This document shows positions 8,943 through 18,292 of a stretch of DNA of 64,000 bases, in pieces. Position 1 is the stretch's first letter. Each line of letters begins with the position of its first letter. The DNA lies in contig JAJQCZ010000025.1 in the NCBI GenBank assembly GCA_021202465.1, positions 1 through 64,000 of the forward strand. The letters are read 5' to 3'. Below the pieces are notes generated by a model. The model saw only the letters and a list, made by a program, of their open reading frames with translations. It searched no databases and was not told the DNA's origin. Both the position numbers and the translations under genes were made by a program. This stretch comes from Lachnospiraceae bacterium. GTDB taxonomy: Bacteria > Bacillota > Clostridia > Lachnospirales > Lachnospiraceae.

Positions 8943-8971
8943 TTTACATTTTCCGTAAAATCCGCTATACT
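8943..8971 (+). promoter_or_regulatory. Promoter of the 88-residue small-protein gene
   Basis: TTTACA (8943-8948), 17-nt spacer, TATACT (8966-8971), about 54 bp ahead of the start codon at 9025. It is divergent from the channel promoter. Confidence 0.7.
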
Positions 8972-9024
8972 GATGCGCGAACAGAGCGGCCCTGCAAAAA
9001 GCGCCGCCGTGGAAGGAGAAGAGC

Positions 9025-9291
9025 ATGTTTCGTCTGTGGGCTAAGGAATTGCAGGATAATCATCTGCTGCGGGATACCGTCATCGTAATGGACGGGACGC
9101 AGAGCCGCACGAAGAAGGTTCTCGGAGCCCTGGAGCAGGTCTGTGTGGAGTTCGACCTTCAGGTTCCCATCTGGCTGGACAGCAACATCCGGGAATTTCA
9201 GCGCCGGGCGAAGACCCGCTTCTCGCAGGATAATTTTGTAGAGTCCGTGCCCTTCGATTATCTGGAAATTCATGTGATCGAGGAGGACTGA
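9025..9291 (+). CDS. Conserved-looking small protein, function unknown
   Basis: 88 residues, start supported by GGAAGGAG upstream and by its own promoter and a terminator (9347-9394). It is soluble, mixed alpha/beta by appearance, with the motif VIVMDGTQSRTKKVL near the N-terminus, a FDLQVPIWLD strand, and a C-terminal YLEIHVIEED. I do not recognise the family. It forms a single-gene unit between the divergent channel gene and the convergent pgi. Confidence 0.7.
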   Translation: MFRLWAKELQDNHLLRDTVIVMDGTQSRTKKVLGALEQVCVEFDLQVPIWLDSNIREFQRRAKTRFSQDNFVESVPFDYLEIHVIEED

Positions 9292-9346
9292 GACGGCCTA
9301 CACGTCCGCAGCCGTTTGTTTTGAACCGCTATAAATAATAAGCGCT

Positions 9347-9394
9347 AAAAAGGAACCACAGAAAGGGGAAGATTCCTCTCCTGTGGTTCCTTTT
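9347..9394. terminator. Bidirectional intrinsic terminator
   Basis: Inverted repeat AAAAGGAACCACAG / CTGTGGTTCCTTTT around a purine-rich loop, with T-runs on both strands. It can end the small-protein transcript (plus) and pgi (minus), which converge here. Confidence 0.85.
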
Positions 9395-9486
9395 GACATC
9401 AACCTGTATATGAAAAGACAGTCTCTCCGAACGCCGAATTCTAATGACGATTCGTTGCATGGTTCTGAGGTGTCTTTCCTTTATTT

Positions 9487-10833
9487 TTACAGCCGCGCCA
9501 GCAGCTTCTCCCGCTCGGCCTCATAGCCGGGCTTGCCCAGCAGCGCGAACATATTCTTCTTGTAGCTCTCCACACCGGGCTGGTTGAAAGGATTCACACC
9601 CAGCATATAGCCGCTGACACCGCAGGCGAATTCGAAGAAGTAGAACAGCTGTCCCAGCGCATACTCGTCCTGGCGCGCCACATGCACCATCAGGTTGGGA
9701 ACGCTGCCGTCGGTATGCGCCAGAATCGTTCCGTTCATGGCGCTCTTATTGACAAAGTCCACGGTCTTCCCCGCCAGATAGTTGAGGCCGTCCAGGTCGC
9801 CGTCCTCTGCCTCCAGCGTCACGCCGCAGGTCGGCTCCTCGATCTCGACCACGGTCTCAAACATGATCCGCGCGCCGTCCTGGATGAACTGTCCCATGGA
9901 GTGCAGGTCTGTCGTCAGATCCACGGAAGCCGGGAAGATGCCCTTGTGGTTCTTGCCCTCGCTCTCGCCATAGAGCTGCTTCCACCACTCGGAGACATAG
10001 TGCAGGCTGGGCTCGTAGTTCGCCAGGATTTCCACATGACCTCCCTTGTCGTGCAGGCTGTTGCGGCAGGCCGCATAGAGCAGCGCGTCGTTCTCCTCGT
10101 AGTCCTTCGTCAGAGCCTCTGTCCGGGCGTCCGCTGCGCCCTGCATCAGCGCCTCGATGTCCGCGCCGCTGACGGCGATCGGCAGCAGACCCACGGCGGT
10201 CAGCACGGAGAAACGTCCTCCCACATCGTCCGGCACCACAAAGGTCTCATAGCCCTCCTCGTCAGACAGGCTCTTTAACGCTCCCCGCGCCTTGTCTGTC
10301 GTCGCATAGATGCGGCCCGCAGCCGCTTCTATGCCGTATTTTTCAATCAGCAGCTTCATGAAAATGCGGAAGGCGATGGCCGGTTCCGTGGTCGTACCGG
10401 ACTTGGAAATGACATTGATGGAGAAATCCTTATTCTTCAGCACATCCGTCAGATGAGTGATATAGGTACTGCTGATATTATTTCCTACGAAATAAATCTC
10501 CGGCGTCTTCCTCGTCTCGCGGTCCACCATATTGTAGAAGTTGTGGCGCAGGAACTCGATCGCGGCCCGGGCTCCCAGATAAGAACCGCCGATGCCGATG
10601 ACCAGGAGCACGTCGGAATCCCCCTGAATCTTCGCCGCTGCCTTCTGGATGCGCGCGAACTCCTCCTTGTCATAATCCACCGGGAGATCAATCCACCCCA
10701 GGAAATCATTTCCGGCGCCGCTCCGGTCCGTCAGCGTCTTCTTCGCCGCCAGAACCGCTTCCTTCTTCGCCTTTACCTCTTCTTCACTGAGAAAAGCTCC
10801 CGCCTTCCCATAATCAAACTTCACTGCCTGCAT
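9487..10833 (-). CDS. pgi: Glucose-6-phosphate isomerase
   Basis: 448 residues, the length of the Firmicutes type. Pgi interconverts glucose-6-phosphate and fructose-6-phosphate in glycolysis. Signature elements: [19 protein letters not shown] (about 75-93), the phosphate-binding [17 protein letters not shown], the catalytic-Glu region, and near the C-terminus [13 protein letters not shown]. The start [12 protein letters not shown] is chosen because AAGGAGGA lies upstream; an upstream extension of 29 codons has no such signal. It appears to be monocistronic. Confidence 0.96.
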   Translation of the reverse strand: MQAVKFDYGKAGAFLSEEEVKAKKEAVLAAKKTLTDRSGAGNDFLGWIDLPVDYDKEEFARIQKAAAKIQGDSDVLLVIGIGGSYLGARAAIEFLRHNFYNMVDRETRKTPEIYFVGNNISSTYITHLTDVLKNKDFSINVISKSGTTTEPAIAFRIFMKLLIEKYGIEAAAGRIYATTDKARGALKSLSDEEGYETFVVPDDVGGRFSVLTAVGLLPIAVSGADIEALMQGAADARTEALTKDYEENDALLYAACRNSLHDKGGHVEILANYEPSLHYVSEWWKQLYGESEGKNHKGIFPASVDLTTDLHSMGQFIQDGARIMFETVVEIEEPTCGVTLEAEDGDLDGLNYLAGKTVDFVNKSAMNGTILAHTDGSVPNLMVHVARQDEYALGQLFYFFEFACGVSGYMLGVNPFNQPGVESYKKNMFALLGKPGYEAEREKLLARL

Positions 10834-10890
10834 TCTCTGTATCCTCCTTACTCGCACAACGCGCACGATGTCGCTCGTCCTATGTAACCC

Positions 10891-10920
10891 ATGATACCAC
10901 GATTTTCGTACTCCCTGCAA
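10891..10920 (-). promoter_or_regulatory. Probable pgi promoter
   Basis: Minus strand TTGCAG (10915-10920), 18-nt spacer, TATCAT (10891-10896), about 58 bp before the pgi start. The -35 is a 4 of 6 match. Confidence 0.5.
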
Positions 10921-10923
10921 GAT

Positions 10924-11571
10924 TTATGAGAAATATTCCTGAAATATTTCCGCGACCACGGCTTCCTCCTCCGGTTTCAGGGTGTACACCGGAGGAGCCT
11001 CGGCCTCCCGGGTGCGTGATCGCTCCCTTCCGGACCATTCCTCCCGGTCCCGGGCCTCCGCCTCCAGGGCGGGCAGAATCTGATTCTCGAAGGCGTCCTG
11101 CAGACAGATCAGCGCCTGCTCCTCGCGTCCGGCGTTGTCCGTAAGGATTCCCGTCAGGACACCCACAGCCCCGAGAACGACGCCGGCCGCCCCATAGAAG
11201 ACGATAGTGCGGATGTCCTGATTCCGGGCGAAGGCCACAGCCGCCAGCAGCAGGCCGCCCAGCAGATCCAGGAAAGCGGCGGCATTTGCCATGGCCTCCC
11301 AGCGCCGGAGTGTCAGCCCCCGAACGCGGTCATTCCCCAGTGCCCGCCGCAGAAAGACCGGCAGGTTCTCGATTCCGTTTCTCAGATGTGATAATTCTTC
11401 AAACTGACTCCGCAGCGCCCTCAGACGCCGGTCCCGCGTCGCATCCAGATTCTCGCACTGACGCGCGATCCGCCGGTATCTCCGCGCGGCCCGCTGCCGC
11501 CAGAGAAGCCCCAGCAGACAGATAATGGCGAGGACAACGAGTCCGCGTCCTCCGTCCCACAATTCCAGCAT
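10924..11571 (-). CDS. Small integral membrane protein, function unknown
   Basis: 215 residues, read from MLELWDGG with AAGGAG eight bases upstream. One N-terminal membrane segment (about 8-23) is followed by an Arg-rich helical stretch, a pair of membrane segments (about 97-115 and 121-143), and a soluble acidic C-terminal region ending EEEAVVAEIFQEYFS. Not recognised. It lies between pgi and the nucleosidase gene, both on the same strand, with 226 bp to the latter, so co-transcription is uncertain. Confidence 0.6.
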   Translation of the reverse strand: MLELWDGGRGLVVLAIICLLGLLWRQRAARRYRRIARQCENLDATRDRRLRALRSQFEELSHLRNGIENLPVFLRRALGNDRVRGLTLRRWEAMANAAAFLDLLGGLLLAAVAFARNQDIRTIVFYGAAGVVLGAVGVLTGILTDNAGREEQALICLQDAFENQILPALEAEARDREEWSGRERSRTREAEAPPVYTLKPEEEAVVAEIFQEYFS

Positions 11572-11797
11572 AACGATTCTCCTTCCCGGCATACCTCTGA
11601 TGCAGGATCTGCCCGGTGCTTTATACTCCCGCAGTCTCCTGTCTCTGTATACCCCTCCCGCGTCGGTTCCTGGCCACAAAACCTCGGCTTGTCCTTATTA
11701 TAGGAGGCTTTGCCCCCGGAGGGAAGAGAGAATCGTTCGTTACTTTCTCTTATAATTTGAAATATTCTGACAGATTCTTGCCGTTTTCCCCGGCATC

Positions 11798-12493
11798 CTA
11801 CGCCATATGTGCCAGCATGTCGAGAATCAGGCGGCAGCCATTCTGAATGGCCATGTCCTTGAACTCCTGAAAATCCATCGGCGAGTCGTCATCCGCCCCG
11901 TCCGAAATGGCCCGCACAATCAGCCACGGTACCCCGTTCAGATACGCCGTGTGCGCGATAGAGGCCCCCTCCATTTCCGCGCAGGCTCCGCCCCAGACCG
12001 TGCGCAGGCGCTCCTGGTTCTCACGCCCCGTAATGAACTGGTCACCGCTGACGACGCGCCCTGTATGGCACATTTTCTCCGGAAATAACCGCCCGCAGCT
12101 CTCCTGCGCCAGAGCCAGCAGCCCCTCATCAGCGGGGAACACGGACACGTCCATCCCCATCATCTCCCCGGGGGCAAATCCCAGCGGCGTCACGTCGTAA
12201 TCATGATAGCGGGCTTCCGTGGAAAGGACAATATCCCCGATATGAAGCGTCGGCAGTAAGCCCCCGGCCACGCCGGTATTGAGCAGCGCCCGGACGCCGA
12301 ACTCACTGATGAGAATCTGCGCGCAGATCGCTGCATTCACCTTGCCCACGCCGCCGCATACCACAGCCGCCTCCTGGCCCTTGAGTCGTCTCAGACAGAA
12401 GGTCAGGCCCGCCCGCTTCTCCTCGCGGATGTCCTCCATCTCCTCCCGGAGAGCTGTTACCTCTTCTTCCATCGCTCCGATGATACCTATCAT
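11798..12493 (-). CDS. mtnN: 5'-methylthioadenosine/S-adenosylhomocysteine nucleosidase
   Basis: 231 residues, the usual length of MTA/SAH nucleosidase. The enzyme removes adenine from methylthioadenosine and S-adenosylhomocysteine, recycling by-products of SAM use and feeding the LuxS branch. Visible: MIGIIGAMEEEV at the start, VVCGGVGKVNAA, the family block VVSGDQFI, the ribose-binding EMEGASIAH with its Glu, and the catalytic Asp in RAISDGADDD. The start has GGAGGAATAAAAC upstream. Confidence 0.93.
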   Translation of the reverse strand: MIGIIGAMEEEVTALREEMEDIREEKRAGLTFCLRRLKGQEAAVVCGGVGKVNAAICAQILISEFGVRALLNTGVAGGLLPTLHIGDIVLSTEARYHDYDVTPLGFAPGEMMGMDVSVFPADEGLLALAQESCGRLFPEKMCHTGRVVSGDQFITGRENQERLRTVWGGACAEMEGASIAHTAYLNGVPWLIVRAISDGADDDSPMDFQEFKDMAIQNGCRLILDMLAHMA

Positions 12494-12874
12494 ATGTTTT
12501 ATTCCTCCTCGCTGTTCAGAAAGCCTGCGCACATATCGTGCGTCCAATCCTTCCCCGTTCCACGCCCTTCATCTTATCATTTCTGACGGTCCGGAACAAG
12601 AGGAGAAACCCTGCGTCCTTCTTTCTACGTCTGCGCCCAGGCAACAATCGTCTGCTCGGCGTCCAGCAGCTGCTCGTAAGATCTGATCAAATATCTGCCG
12701 GTTGATCTCTATGCTCATGATTTCCTCTGCACAAAGAAGCGATTGTGTGATATACTACTTGGACAGGTCAAACCTCAACGTTTCCGGTCTGACCGGCAAA
12801 TATTGCACAAAAAACGGGAACCAGAAGCTGTCCCTCCAGTCATCTGTCCCGTAAAACAAAGGAGGAATTATACC
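12494..12874. other. 381-bp intergenic region between divergent genes
   Basis: Holds an extended -10 promoter for the TSCPD gene on the plus strand (TGATATACT, -10 at 12751-12756, weak -35) and the ribosome site AAAGGAGGAATTATACC. On the minus strand, 12590-12725 could encode a short peptide starting MSIEINRQ behind AGAGGAAATC; in another frame the end reads SYEQLLDAEQTIVAWAQT then stop. This could be a decayed gene tail, but it is too short to call. Confidence 0.4.
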
Positions 12875-13123
12875 ATGAATTATAAAACCAGAGGAACCTG
12901 CTCTCAGATGATTTCTTTTGACGTGAAGGATGGAAAAGTCACTGACGTACAATTTGTGGGCGGCTGCCACGGCAACACCCAGGGCGTCAGCCGTCTGGTG
13001 GAAGGCATGACGGTGGACGAGGTCATCGCCCGCCTGGAGGGGATCCGCTGCGGACACAAGCCCACCTCATGTCCCGACCAGCTGGCTCAGGCTCTCAGAA
13101 CCTGGCAGGCAAAACAGGCGTAA
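12875..13123 (+). CDS. TSCPD domain protein (TIGR03905 type)
   Basis: 82 residues starting MNYKTRGTCS, with AAAGGAGG ahead of the ATG. It carries the diagnostic TSCPDQLA motif near the C-terminus and the GGCHGN block. TSCPD domains occur as the C-terminal part of B12-dependent ribonucleotide reductases and as free small proteins; conserved cysteines (GTCS, GGCHGN, IRCGHKPTSCP) suggest metal or Fe-S binding. Function of the free form is unknown. It ends 12 bp before murG and probably shares its transcript. Confidence 0.85.
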   Translation: MNYKTRGTCSQMISFDVKDGKVTDVQFVGGCHGNTQGVSRLVEGMTVDEVIARLEGIRCGHKPTSCPDQLAQALRTWQAKQA

Positions 13124-13135
13124 GGAGGCCGTCTC

Positions 13136-14206
13136 ATGAAGAAAATCATTCTGACCGGCGGCGGAACGGCCGGTCACGTGACACCCAATCTGGCTCTTCT
13201 CCCCGGTCTGCGGGAACAGGACTTCGAGATTCGTTACATTGGCTCCAAAACGGGTATCGAAAAGGAGCTGGTGGAGAAAGCGGGCATCCCCTACGACGGC
13301 ATCTCCTCCGGGAAGCTGCGCCGGTATTTTGATCTGAAGAATTTTTCCGATCCCTTCCGCGTGCTCAAGGGCTTCGGCGAAGCAAGAAAACTGTTAAAAA
13401 AATACCGCCCCGACGTGGTTTTCTCCAAGGGCGGTTTCGTTTCCGTGCCGGTGGTGCTGGCGGCGAAGCAGCTGCACATCCCGGTGCTCTGTCACGAATC
13501 AGATATGACGCCGGGACTGGCGAATAAGATCAGCCTGCCCGCGGCGACGAAGATCTGCTGTAACTTCCCGGAGACTGCGAAGAGCCTGCCGGAGGGCAAG
13601 GCCGTGGTCACCGGCTGCCCCATCCGCCGGGAGCTCCTGACAGGCACGCGCCTGGCCGGTCTGCAATATACCGGCTTCTCTCCGGACAAGCCGGTCATCC
13701 TGATCATCGGCGGCAGTCTGGGCTCGGTGGCCGTAAATACCGCGATGCGCCGCATCCTCCCGCAGCTCCTGCCGGAATTCCAGGTGGTTCACATCTGCGG
13801 CAAGGGCAACCTCGACGAGAGCCTGAAAGGGACCGAAGGATACGTGCAGTATGAATACGTGTCTAAACCCCTGAAGGACCTCTTCGCCATGGCAGACCTG
13901 GTCATCTCGCGGGCCGGCGCCAACGCCATCTGCGAGCTGCTGGCGCTGCGCAAACCAAATCTTCTCATCCCCCTGTCCGCCGCCGCCAGCCGCGGCGACC
14001 AGATCCTCAACGCCGCTTCCTTCAAGAAGCAGGGCTTCAGCCAGGTGCTGCAGGAAGAAGAGATCACCGACGAGAAGCTCCTGGCCGCGATTCATCAGGT
14101 CTATGCGGACCGGGAGACTTATGTTCAGGCCATGGCCGCCAGCGCCCAGGACGACGCCGCGGCGGTGATCGTGAAGATGCTCACGGAGATGGCGGAGAAA
14201 CGCTGA
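13136..14206 (+). CDS. murG: UDP-GlcNAc:lipid-I N-acetylglucosaminyltransferase MurG
   Basis: 356 residues. MurG adds GlcNAc to undecaprenyl-PP-MurNAc-pentapeptide (lipid I) to make lipid II at the inner face of the membrane. Motifs: GGGTAGHVTPNLAL (11 residues in, the first G-loop), SKGGFVSVPVVLAA, HESDMTPGLANK, IIGGSLGSVAVN, and the donor-binding SRAGANAICELLAL with PLSAAASRGDQ. Start ATG after TAAGGAGG. Here it is away from any mur/dcw cluster and is followed by its own terminator. Confidence 0.96.
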   Translation: MKKIILTGGGTAGHVTPNLALLPGLREQDFEIRYIGSKTGIEKELVEKAGIPYDGISSGKLRRYFDLKNFSDPFRVLKGFGEARKLLKKYRPDVVFSKGGFVSVPVVLAAKQLHIPVLCHESDMTPGLANKISLPAATKICCNFPETAKSLPEGKAVVTGCPIRRELLTGTRLAGLQYTGFSPDKPVILIIGGSLGSVAVNTAMRRILPQLLPEFQVVHICGKGNLDESLKGTEGYVQYEYVSKPLKDLFAMADLVISRAGANAICELLALRKPNLLIPLSAAASRGDQILNAASFKKQGFSQVLQEEEITDEKLLAAIHQVYADRETYVQAMAASAQDDAAAVIVKMLTEMAEKR

Positions 14207-14247
14207 AGATACGATGATTCCCGATAATTCCAGAAATAGAGGACAAT

Positions 14248-14294
14248 AAAAAATCAGGGCGGTCTCACAGCGGACCAACGCCCTGATTTTTATT
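14248..14294 (+). terminator. Intrinsic terminator of murG
   Basis: Inverted repeat AAATCAGGGCG / CGCCCTGATTTTTATT, 40-90 bp after the murG stop, ending in a T-run on the plus strand. Confidence 0.85.
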
Positions 14295-14303
14295 GCTTCT
14301 GAA

Positions 14304-14507
14304 ATATGTTGATACCAGGGTCAAAAGTCATGAATGGAGCGCTTGCGGTCCGATTCATGACTTTACGACCCGCCAAAACATGAGTAAGTAGCGCAATTTT
14401 GGGAAAAATTGCGCGAATTACGAATGTTTTAGGATTGCGAGAGTGCTTTGGCACGGAGCAATCCGTGTATCAGCCGGGGGCAAATACTTTTGACCCCGGC
14501 ATCATAT
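14304..14507. repeat. MITE-like element with terminal inverted repeats and four hairpins
   Basis: A 204-bp non-coding block. The ends are inverted copies: left 14304-14328 contains GATACCAGGGTCAAAAGT and right 14486-14507, read backwards, GATGCCGGGGTCAAAAGT. Inside are further inverted repeats: GGGTC-AAAGTCATGAAT with ATTCATGACTTTACGACCC (14318-14371), GCGCAATTTT with AAAAATTGCGC (14391-14414), GGATTGC with GCAATCC (14432-14463), and GCCGGGG with CCCCGGC (14473-14500). It has no open frame. It may be a miniature transposable element or a structured repeat RNA; only this copy is in the window. Confidence 0.6.
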
Positions 14508-14578
14508 GTTTAAAGCGTACTCTTTTTCCCGAAAAAATGTACGAGTTTCATGTTGCCAGCTCTGGAAAATGTGATGCC

Positions 14579-15361
14579 TCAGGGAATATACGTAATCGTG
14601 ATATATGTCAGCTCACCCTTGGTAAACTCAAACGTATATTCGCTGTCGCTGTAATAAGTCTCAGATTCCTTAATGTATTCATAGGTATCTGAATAATATC
14701 CGTTGTCACCGTCATAGTGACTGGAGTCATCAGGCTCTCCCGCGTTCGCCGTCAGCTCTTCCATCGTGATGTCTGTCGGGAAATCAAAGGTCAGGATGTC
14801 CTGCGTCTCATCGGTATGCACCGGCAGATAAACCTCGTTGATGTAGCATTCCGAGGCGGCCTTGCCGCTGTCCGAATCATTCAGGACATACACCTGCGCC
14901 GTCCAGTATTCTCCCAGCTCAATCTTGAAGCCGGAGGACTGATAATTCGAGTTCACATTGTTCCCCGCATTCGCAAGATCGTCCTCGTCGAACGGAACTC
15001 CGTCATCGATCATATCCTGCAGCGTGGAAACGCCGAGCGTGTATTTGACGCCGTTGACGTAAAAGCACATGTCATCGAAGTTCACATATGATCCGGTCGC
15101 TTCCGCAGTCTCGCTGCCGTTCTCCGCGGCCGTCTCTGTCACGGCTTCCGTCGTCGCTTCTTCCGTTGTGACTTCCGCTTCGGTGGTCTCTTCCGCCTCC
15201 GTCGTGACTTCCGCTTCAGTAACAGCCTCCGTTGTTTCCGCCTCTGTCACAGCCGCCGTCGTCGCCGCTTCGGTTGAAGAAGTGTCCGAGCTGCCGCAGG
15301 CTGCCAGAGACAGCGCCATGCAGAACGCCAATAAACCGATAAGGATTTTTTTGTTTTTCAT
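14579..15361 (-). CDS. Secreted lipoprotein with Thr/Glu/Ala linker
   Basis: 260 residues. A lipoprotein signal peptide ends in the lipobox LAAC (Cys at about 22). A low-complexity spacer of repeated TEAEVTTEAEE-like units follows (about 28-90), a typical stalk through the peptidoglycan. The C-terminal domain (about 92-260) begins FDDMCFYVNGVKYTLG and is rich in Asp, Tyr and Ser; I do not recognise it. The sequence after NGVKYTLG-STLQDMIDDG resembles small extracellular domains found in Lachnospiraceae lipoproteins, but no function is known. Monocistronic by position; the repeat element lies just beyond its end. Confidence 0.75.
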   Translation of the reverse strand: MKNKKILIGLLAFCMALSLAACGSSDTSSTEAATTAAVTEAETTEAVTEAEVTTEAEETTEAEVTTEEATTEAVTETAAENGSETAEATGSYVNFDDMCFYVNGVKYTLGVSTLQDMIDDGVPFDEDDLANAGNNVNSNYQSSGFKIELGEYWTAQVYVLNDSDSGKAASECYINEVYLPVHTDETQDILTFDFPTDITMEELTANAGEPDDSSHYDGDNGYYSDTYEYIKESETYYSDSEYTFEFTKGELTYITITYIP

Positions 15362-15517
15362 TAATTTTGTTTCCCCTTTTCTATTGCCTCTTTTTTACAA
15401 AGCAGATTGTATTCCCTTTCTCTTTGTCTTACGACCATTTTTCTGTAAAGAGATTTTATAAGCTTTGTAAATTTTAAATGTTCTCCGGAACTTTAAAAGC
15501 AAACGCCCCTGTCTTGT

Positions 15518-15937
15518 TTACTGCAGCGCCGCCCGCAGCTTCTCCGCCACGGCGTCCATCTCTCCCTCAGCATAGCTTCCGGGCGTCCATGACACCATCG
15601 CCGGATCGGCCGCATAGCGGGGGATCACATGCATATGGAAGTGAAACACGGTCTGGCCGGCGGCCTCGCCGTTGTTCTGCACCAGGTTGAAGCCGTCGCA
15701 GCCCAGGGCTTCCTTCATGGCCGCCCCAATCTTCGCCCCCAGCGGAAGCGCCTTCGCCGCAACCATCTCATCCAGCGCCGTTACATCCGCGAAATGCTCC
15801 TTCGGCAGGATCAGCGCATGCCCCGGATTCGCCGGGCCCATATCCAGAATGACCCGGAAGGTTTCATCCTCATAAATGGTCGCAGAGGGAATCGCCCCGT
15901 TCGCGATTCTGCAGAAAATACAGTTTGCATCTCTCAT
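15518..15937 (-). CDS. HIT family nucleotide hydrolase
   Basis: 139 residues. HIT proteins hydrolyse or transfer nucleotidyl groups using a catalytic His. The triad motif is HFHMHVIPRY (about 99-108), the N-terminus has the CIFC metal pair seen in the Hint/HinT group, and LILPKEHFADV matches the conserved helix-strand. AAAGGAG lies ahead of the ATG. It begins 30 bp after secDF on the same strand and may be co-transcribed with it. Confidence 0.93.
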   Translation of the reverse strand: MRDANCIFCRIANGAIPSATIYEDETFRVILDMGPANPGHALILPKEHFADVTALDEMVAAKALPLGAKIGAAMKEALGCDGFNLVQNNGEAAGQTVFHFHMHVIPRYAADPAMVSWTPGSYAEGEMDAVAEKLRAALQ

Positions 15938-15967
15938 GGCACATGACTCCTTTCTTCCGGAGAACGA

Positions 15968-18193
15968 TTATCTCCGGCTCTTCTTTCTCTTCGTCTTGTT
16001 CTTCTTATTCTGCTGCTTCCGCTGCGCCTCGGCCTGCTTGCCGGTCAGGCCCATGGTCTTATGGCCGAACAGGTACAGCAGAGAGCCCGTGATGCACACG
16101 GAGGAGTAACCGCCGACGATGACGCCCACGATAATCGGCAGGGTGAACTCCTGAATGGCCGTCACACCCATGATGAAGATGATCAGCACCGTGACCAGGG
16201 TGGTCAGTGAGGTGTAGATGGTTCGGGTCATCGTCTGCGTGATACTGGTATTGATGATGGTCTTGAAGTCCTTCTTATCCACGTTGTAGCGGGTATTCTC
16301 GCGGATCCGGTCGAAGATGACGATGGTGGCGTTGATCGAGTAACCGACGATCGTCAGGATACAGGCGATGAAGGCCGTACCCACCGAGGTCCGGGACACC
16401 ATATAGAAGCCGATCAGGACCAGAATGTCATGGCAGAGCGCCAGCACCGCACTGAACGCATAGCGGATGTTGCTGAAACGGAACCAGATGTAGATCAGCA
16501 TGCAGATCGTCGCCATAATCGTGGCGATGACCGCGCTCCGGGTCGTCTCGCCGCTGATCGTAGCGCTGACATAGGATTCCTGGAAGGCTCCCTCTACCGC
16601 GCCGTAGTCACTCACCAGCATTTCCTTGACCTCGGTCATCAGCGACTCGTCGATGGACTGCAGCTTGATGGTAAATGTATTGGAGTTAGTCTCCTTCTGC
16701 GCCTGGATATCGGTGCTGCCGATGATCTCGGCGATATCTTCCTTAATGGTCTCATTAAACTCGTCGATGCTGTAATCCTCTTCGAAATCCACGGTCAGCG
16801 ACGTACCTCCGGCGAACTCCACGCTGGTGTTGAAGAGGCCGTTCCCGTTGGAGCGGTTGACCAGTCCGACCGCCAGGCAGGCGATGATCACGACCGCAGA
16901 GAGGCCCAGGAAGATATTTCTCTTCCCCAGCACGTCCATTGTCTTGCGGGGCTTCTCTGTCCCGTAATACTTCGGATTCACCACACCCAGCTGATACAGG
17001 GCCTTCACGATGATCCGGGATACGACCAGCGCCGTGAACATGGAGATCAGGATACCGACCGCCAGGGTCTCGGCAAAGCCCTGCACCGTACCGGTGCCCT
17101 GCCAGATCAGGATCACAGCGGCGATCAGGGTCGTCACATTGCCGTCAATGATGGCCGTGTTGGCCTTGTGGAAGCCGGTCTGGATGGCGTTCCCCACAGT
17201 CTCCCCGGCCGCAATCTCCTCGCGGATGCGGCTGTAAATAATAACGTTCGCATCGACCGCCATACCGATGCCTAGAATGATACCGGCAATACCGGGCAGG
17301 GTCAGTGTCAGGTTAAATCCGTTCAGAGCCAGCAGCACCAGAACGGTGTAAAACAGCAGCGAGAAAGATGCCACGATGCCGGGTACCCGGTAGATAACGA
17401 TCATGAACAGGCAGATGAGCACCAGCGCGATGGCGCCGGCGATCACGCTCTTCTCCAGCGCGTCGGAACCGAGCCGGGCGCCCACTGTCTTGTGGCTGAT
17501 GGTATCCAGCTCCAGAGTCAGGTTACCGATGCGAATCATGGTAGCCAGGCTCTCGGCCTCCTCCGCCGATTCCAGACCGGTAATCTGCGCCTCGCCGCCG
17601 GTGATCGCTTCCTGCACGGTCGGAGAACTGATGACTTCATCATTATAACGGATATAAATCGCTTCTCCGACATTCTCCTCCGTCGCCTGCGCGAAGGACT
17701 CGGCTCCGTCGGAGGTCATGGTCAGCTCGACCACATAATCCACGGAACCGGTCAGCTCATCCGTAGTCTGTCCCGCGGAAGCGGACTGGATATCCTCGCC
17801 GGTCAGCCAGATCACTTCCTCGCCGTCGTCGTCATAGGTGAAGAACTCGATCGTTCCGGGCTCACCCAGTTCCTCCAGCGTCGCCTCTGCGTCCGTCTCG
17901 CCGGGGATATTGACCACGATCCGGTCATCCCCTTCCTGATAGACCTCCGCCTCCGTGCTCAAGGCCTGCGCACGGCTCTCCAGCTTGCTCAGCGTATCCT
18001 GAAAATCCTCCGCGGAGAACTCCTCATCCGCGACCTCATAGGTAATGCTCACGCCGCCCCGGACATCCAGGCCCAGGATGATGTTGGTGGCATTGCCGTA
18101 ACCGCCGATGCCGAACAACACGGTGTAAGCTCCCAGCGCAAAGATCAGGAAGATCACGACCAGCTTAATAATATTGTTTCTCTTTTTCTTCAT
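15968..18193 (-). CDS. secDF: Protein translocase subunit SecDF (fused)
   Basis: 741 residues with SecD and SecF joined in one chain. SecDF uses the proton gradient to pull proteins out of the SecYEG channel. The SecD half has an N-terminal membrane anchor, LGLDVRGGVSITYEV (about 41-55), the P1 periplasmic-type domain, and a six-segment bundle with GIAGIILGIGMAVDANVI. The SecF half begins about residue 420 with NIFLGLSAVV, contains FAGGTSLTVDFEE, and ends in another six-segment bundle (GYSINATIVIFDRIREN). A basic Arg/Lys tail closes it. Start ATG with AAGGGA upstream. Confidence 0.96.
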   Translation of the reverse strand: MKKKRNNIIKLVVIFLIFALGAYTVLFGIGGYGNATNIILGLDVRGGVSITYEVADEEFSAEDFQDTLSKLESRAQALSTEAEVYQEGDDRIVVNIPGETDAEATLEELGEPGTIEFFTYDDDGEEVIWLTGEDIQSASAGQTTDELTGSVDYVVELTMTSDGAESFAQATEENVGEAIYIRYNDEVISSPTVQEAITGGEAQITGLESAEEAESLATMIRIGNLTLELDTISHKTVGARLGSDALEKSVIAGAIALVLICLFMIVIYRVPGIVASFSLLFYTVLVLLALNGFNLTLTLPGIAGIILGIGMAVDANVIIYSRIREEIAAGETVGNAIQTGFHKANTAIIDGNVTTLIAAVILIWQGTGTVQGFAETLAVGILISMFTALVVSRIIVKALYQLGVVNPKYYGTEKPRKTMDVLGKRNIFLGLSAVVIIACLAVGLVNRSNGNGLFNTSVEFAGGTSLTVDFEEDYSIDEFNETIKEDIAEIIGSTDIQAQKETNSNTFTIKLQSIDESLMTEVKEMLVSDYGAVEGAFQESYVSATISGETTRSAVIATIMATICMLIYIWFRFSNIRYAFSAVLALCHDILVLIGFYMVSRTSVGTAFIACILTIVGYSINATIVIFDRIRENTRYNVDKKDFKTIINTSITQTMTRTIYTSLTTLVTVLIIFIMGVTAIQEFTLPIIVGVIVGGYSSVCITGSLLYLFGHKTMGLTGKQAEAQRKQQNKKNKTKRKKSRR

Positions 18194-18292
18194 GACAATT
18201 TGTTCCCTTCAAAGAGCGCATGCCGCGCCCGCATTTCCTTGTCGATTTTCTCACAGAACACATGAAAAAGCAAGTGTTTTCCCCAACTCTCC

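Noticed and set aside
14399-14692. 97-codon plus-strand frame over the repeat element
   Set aside because: It runs through the hairpins of the element and into the antisense of the lipoprotein gene, with no ribosome site.
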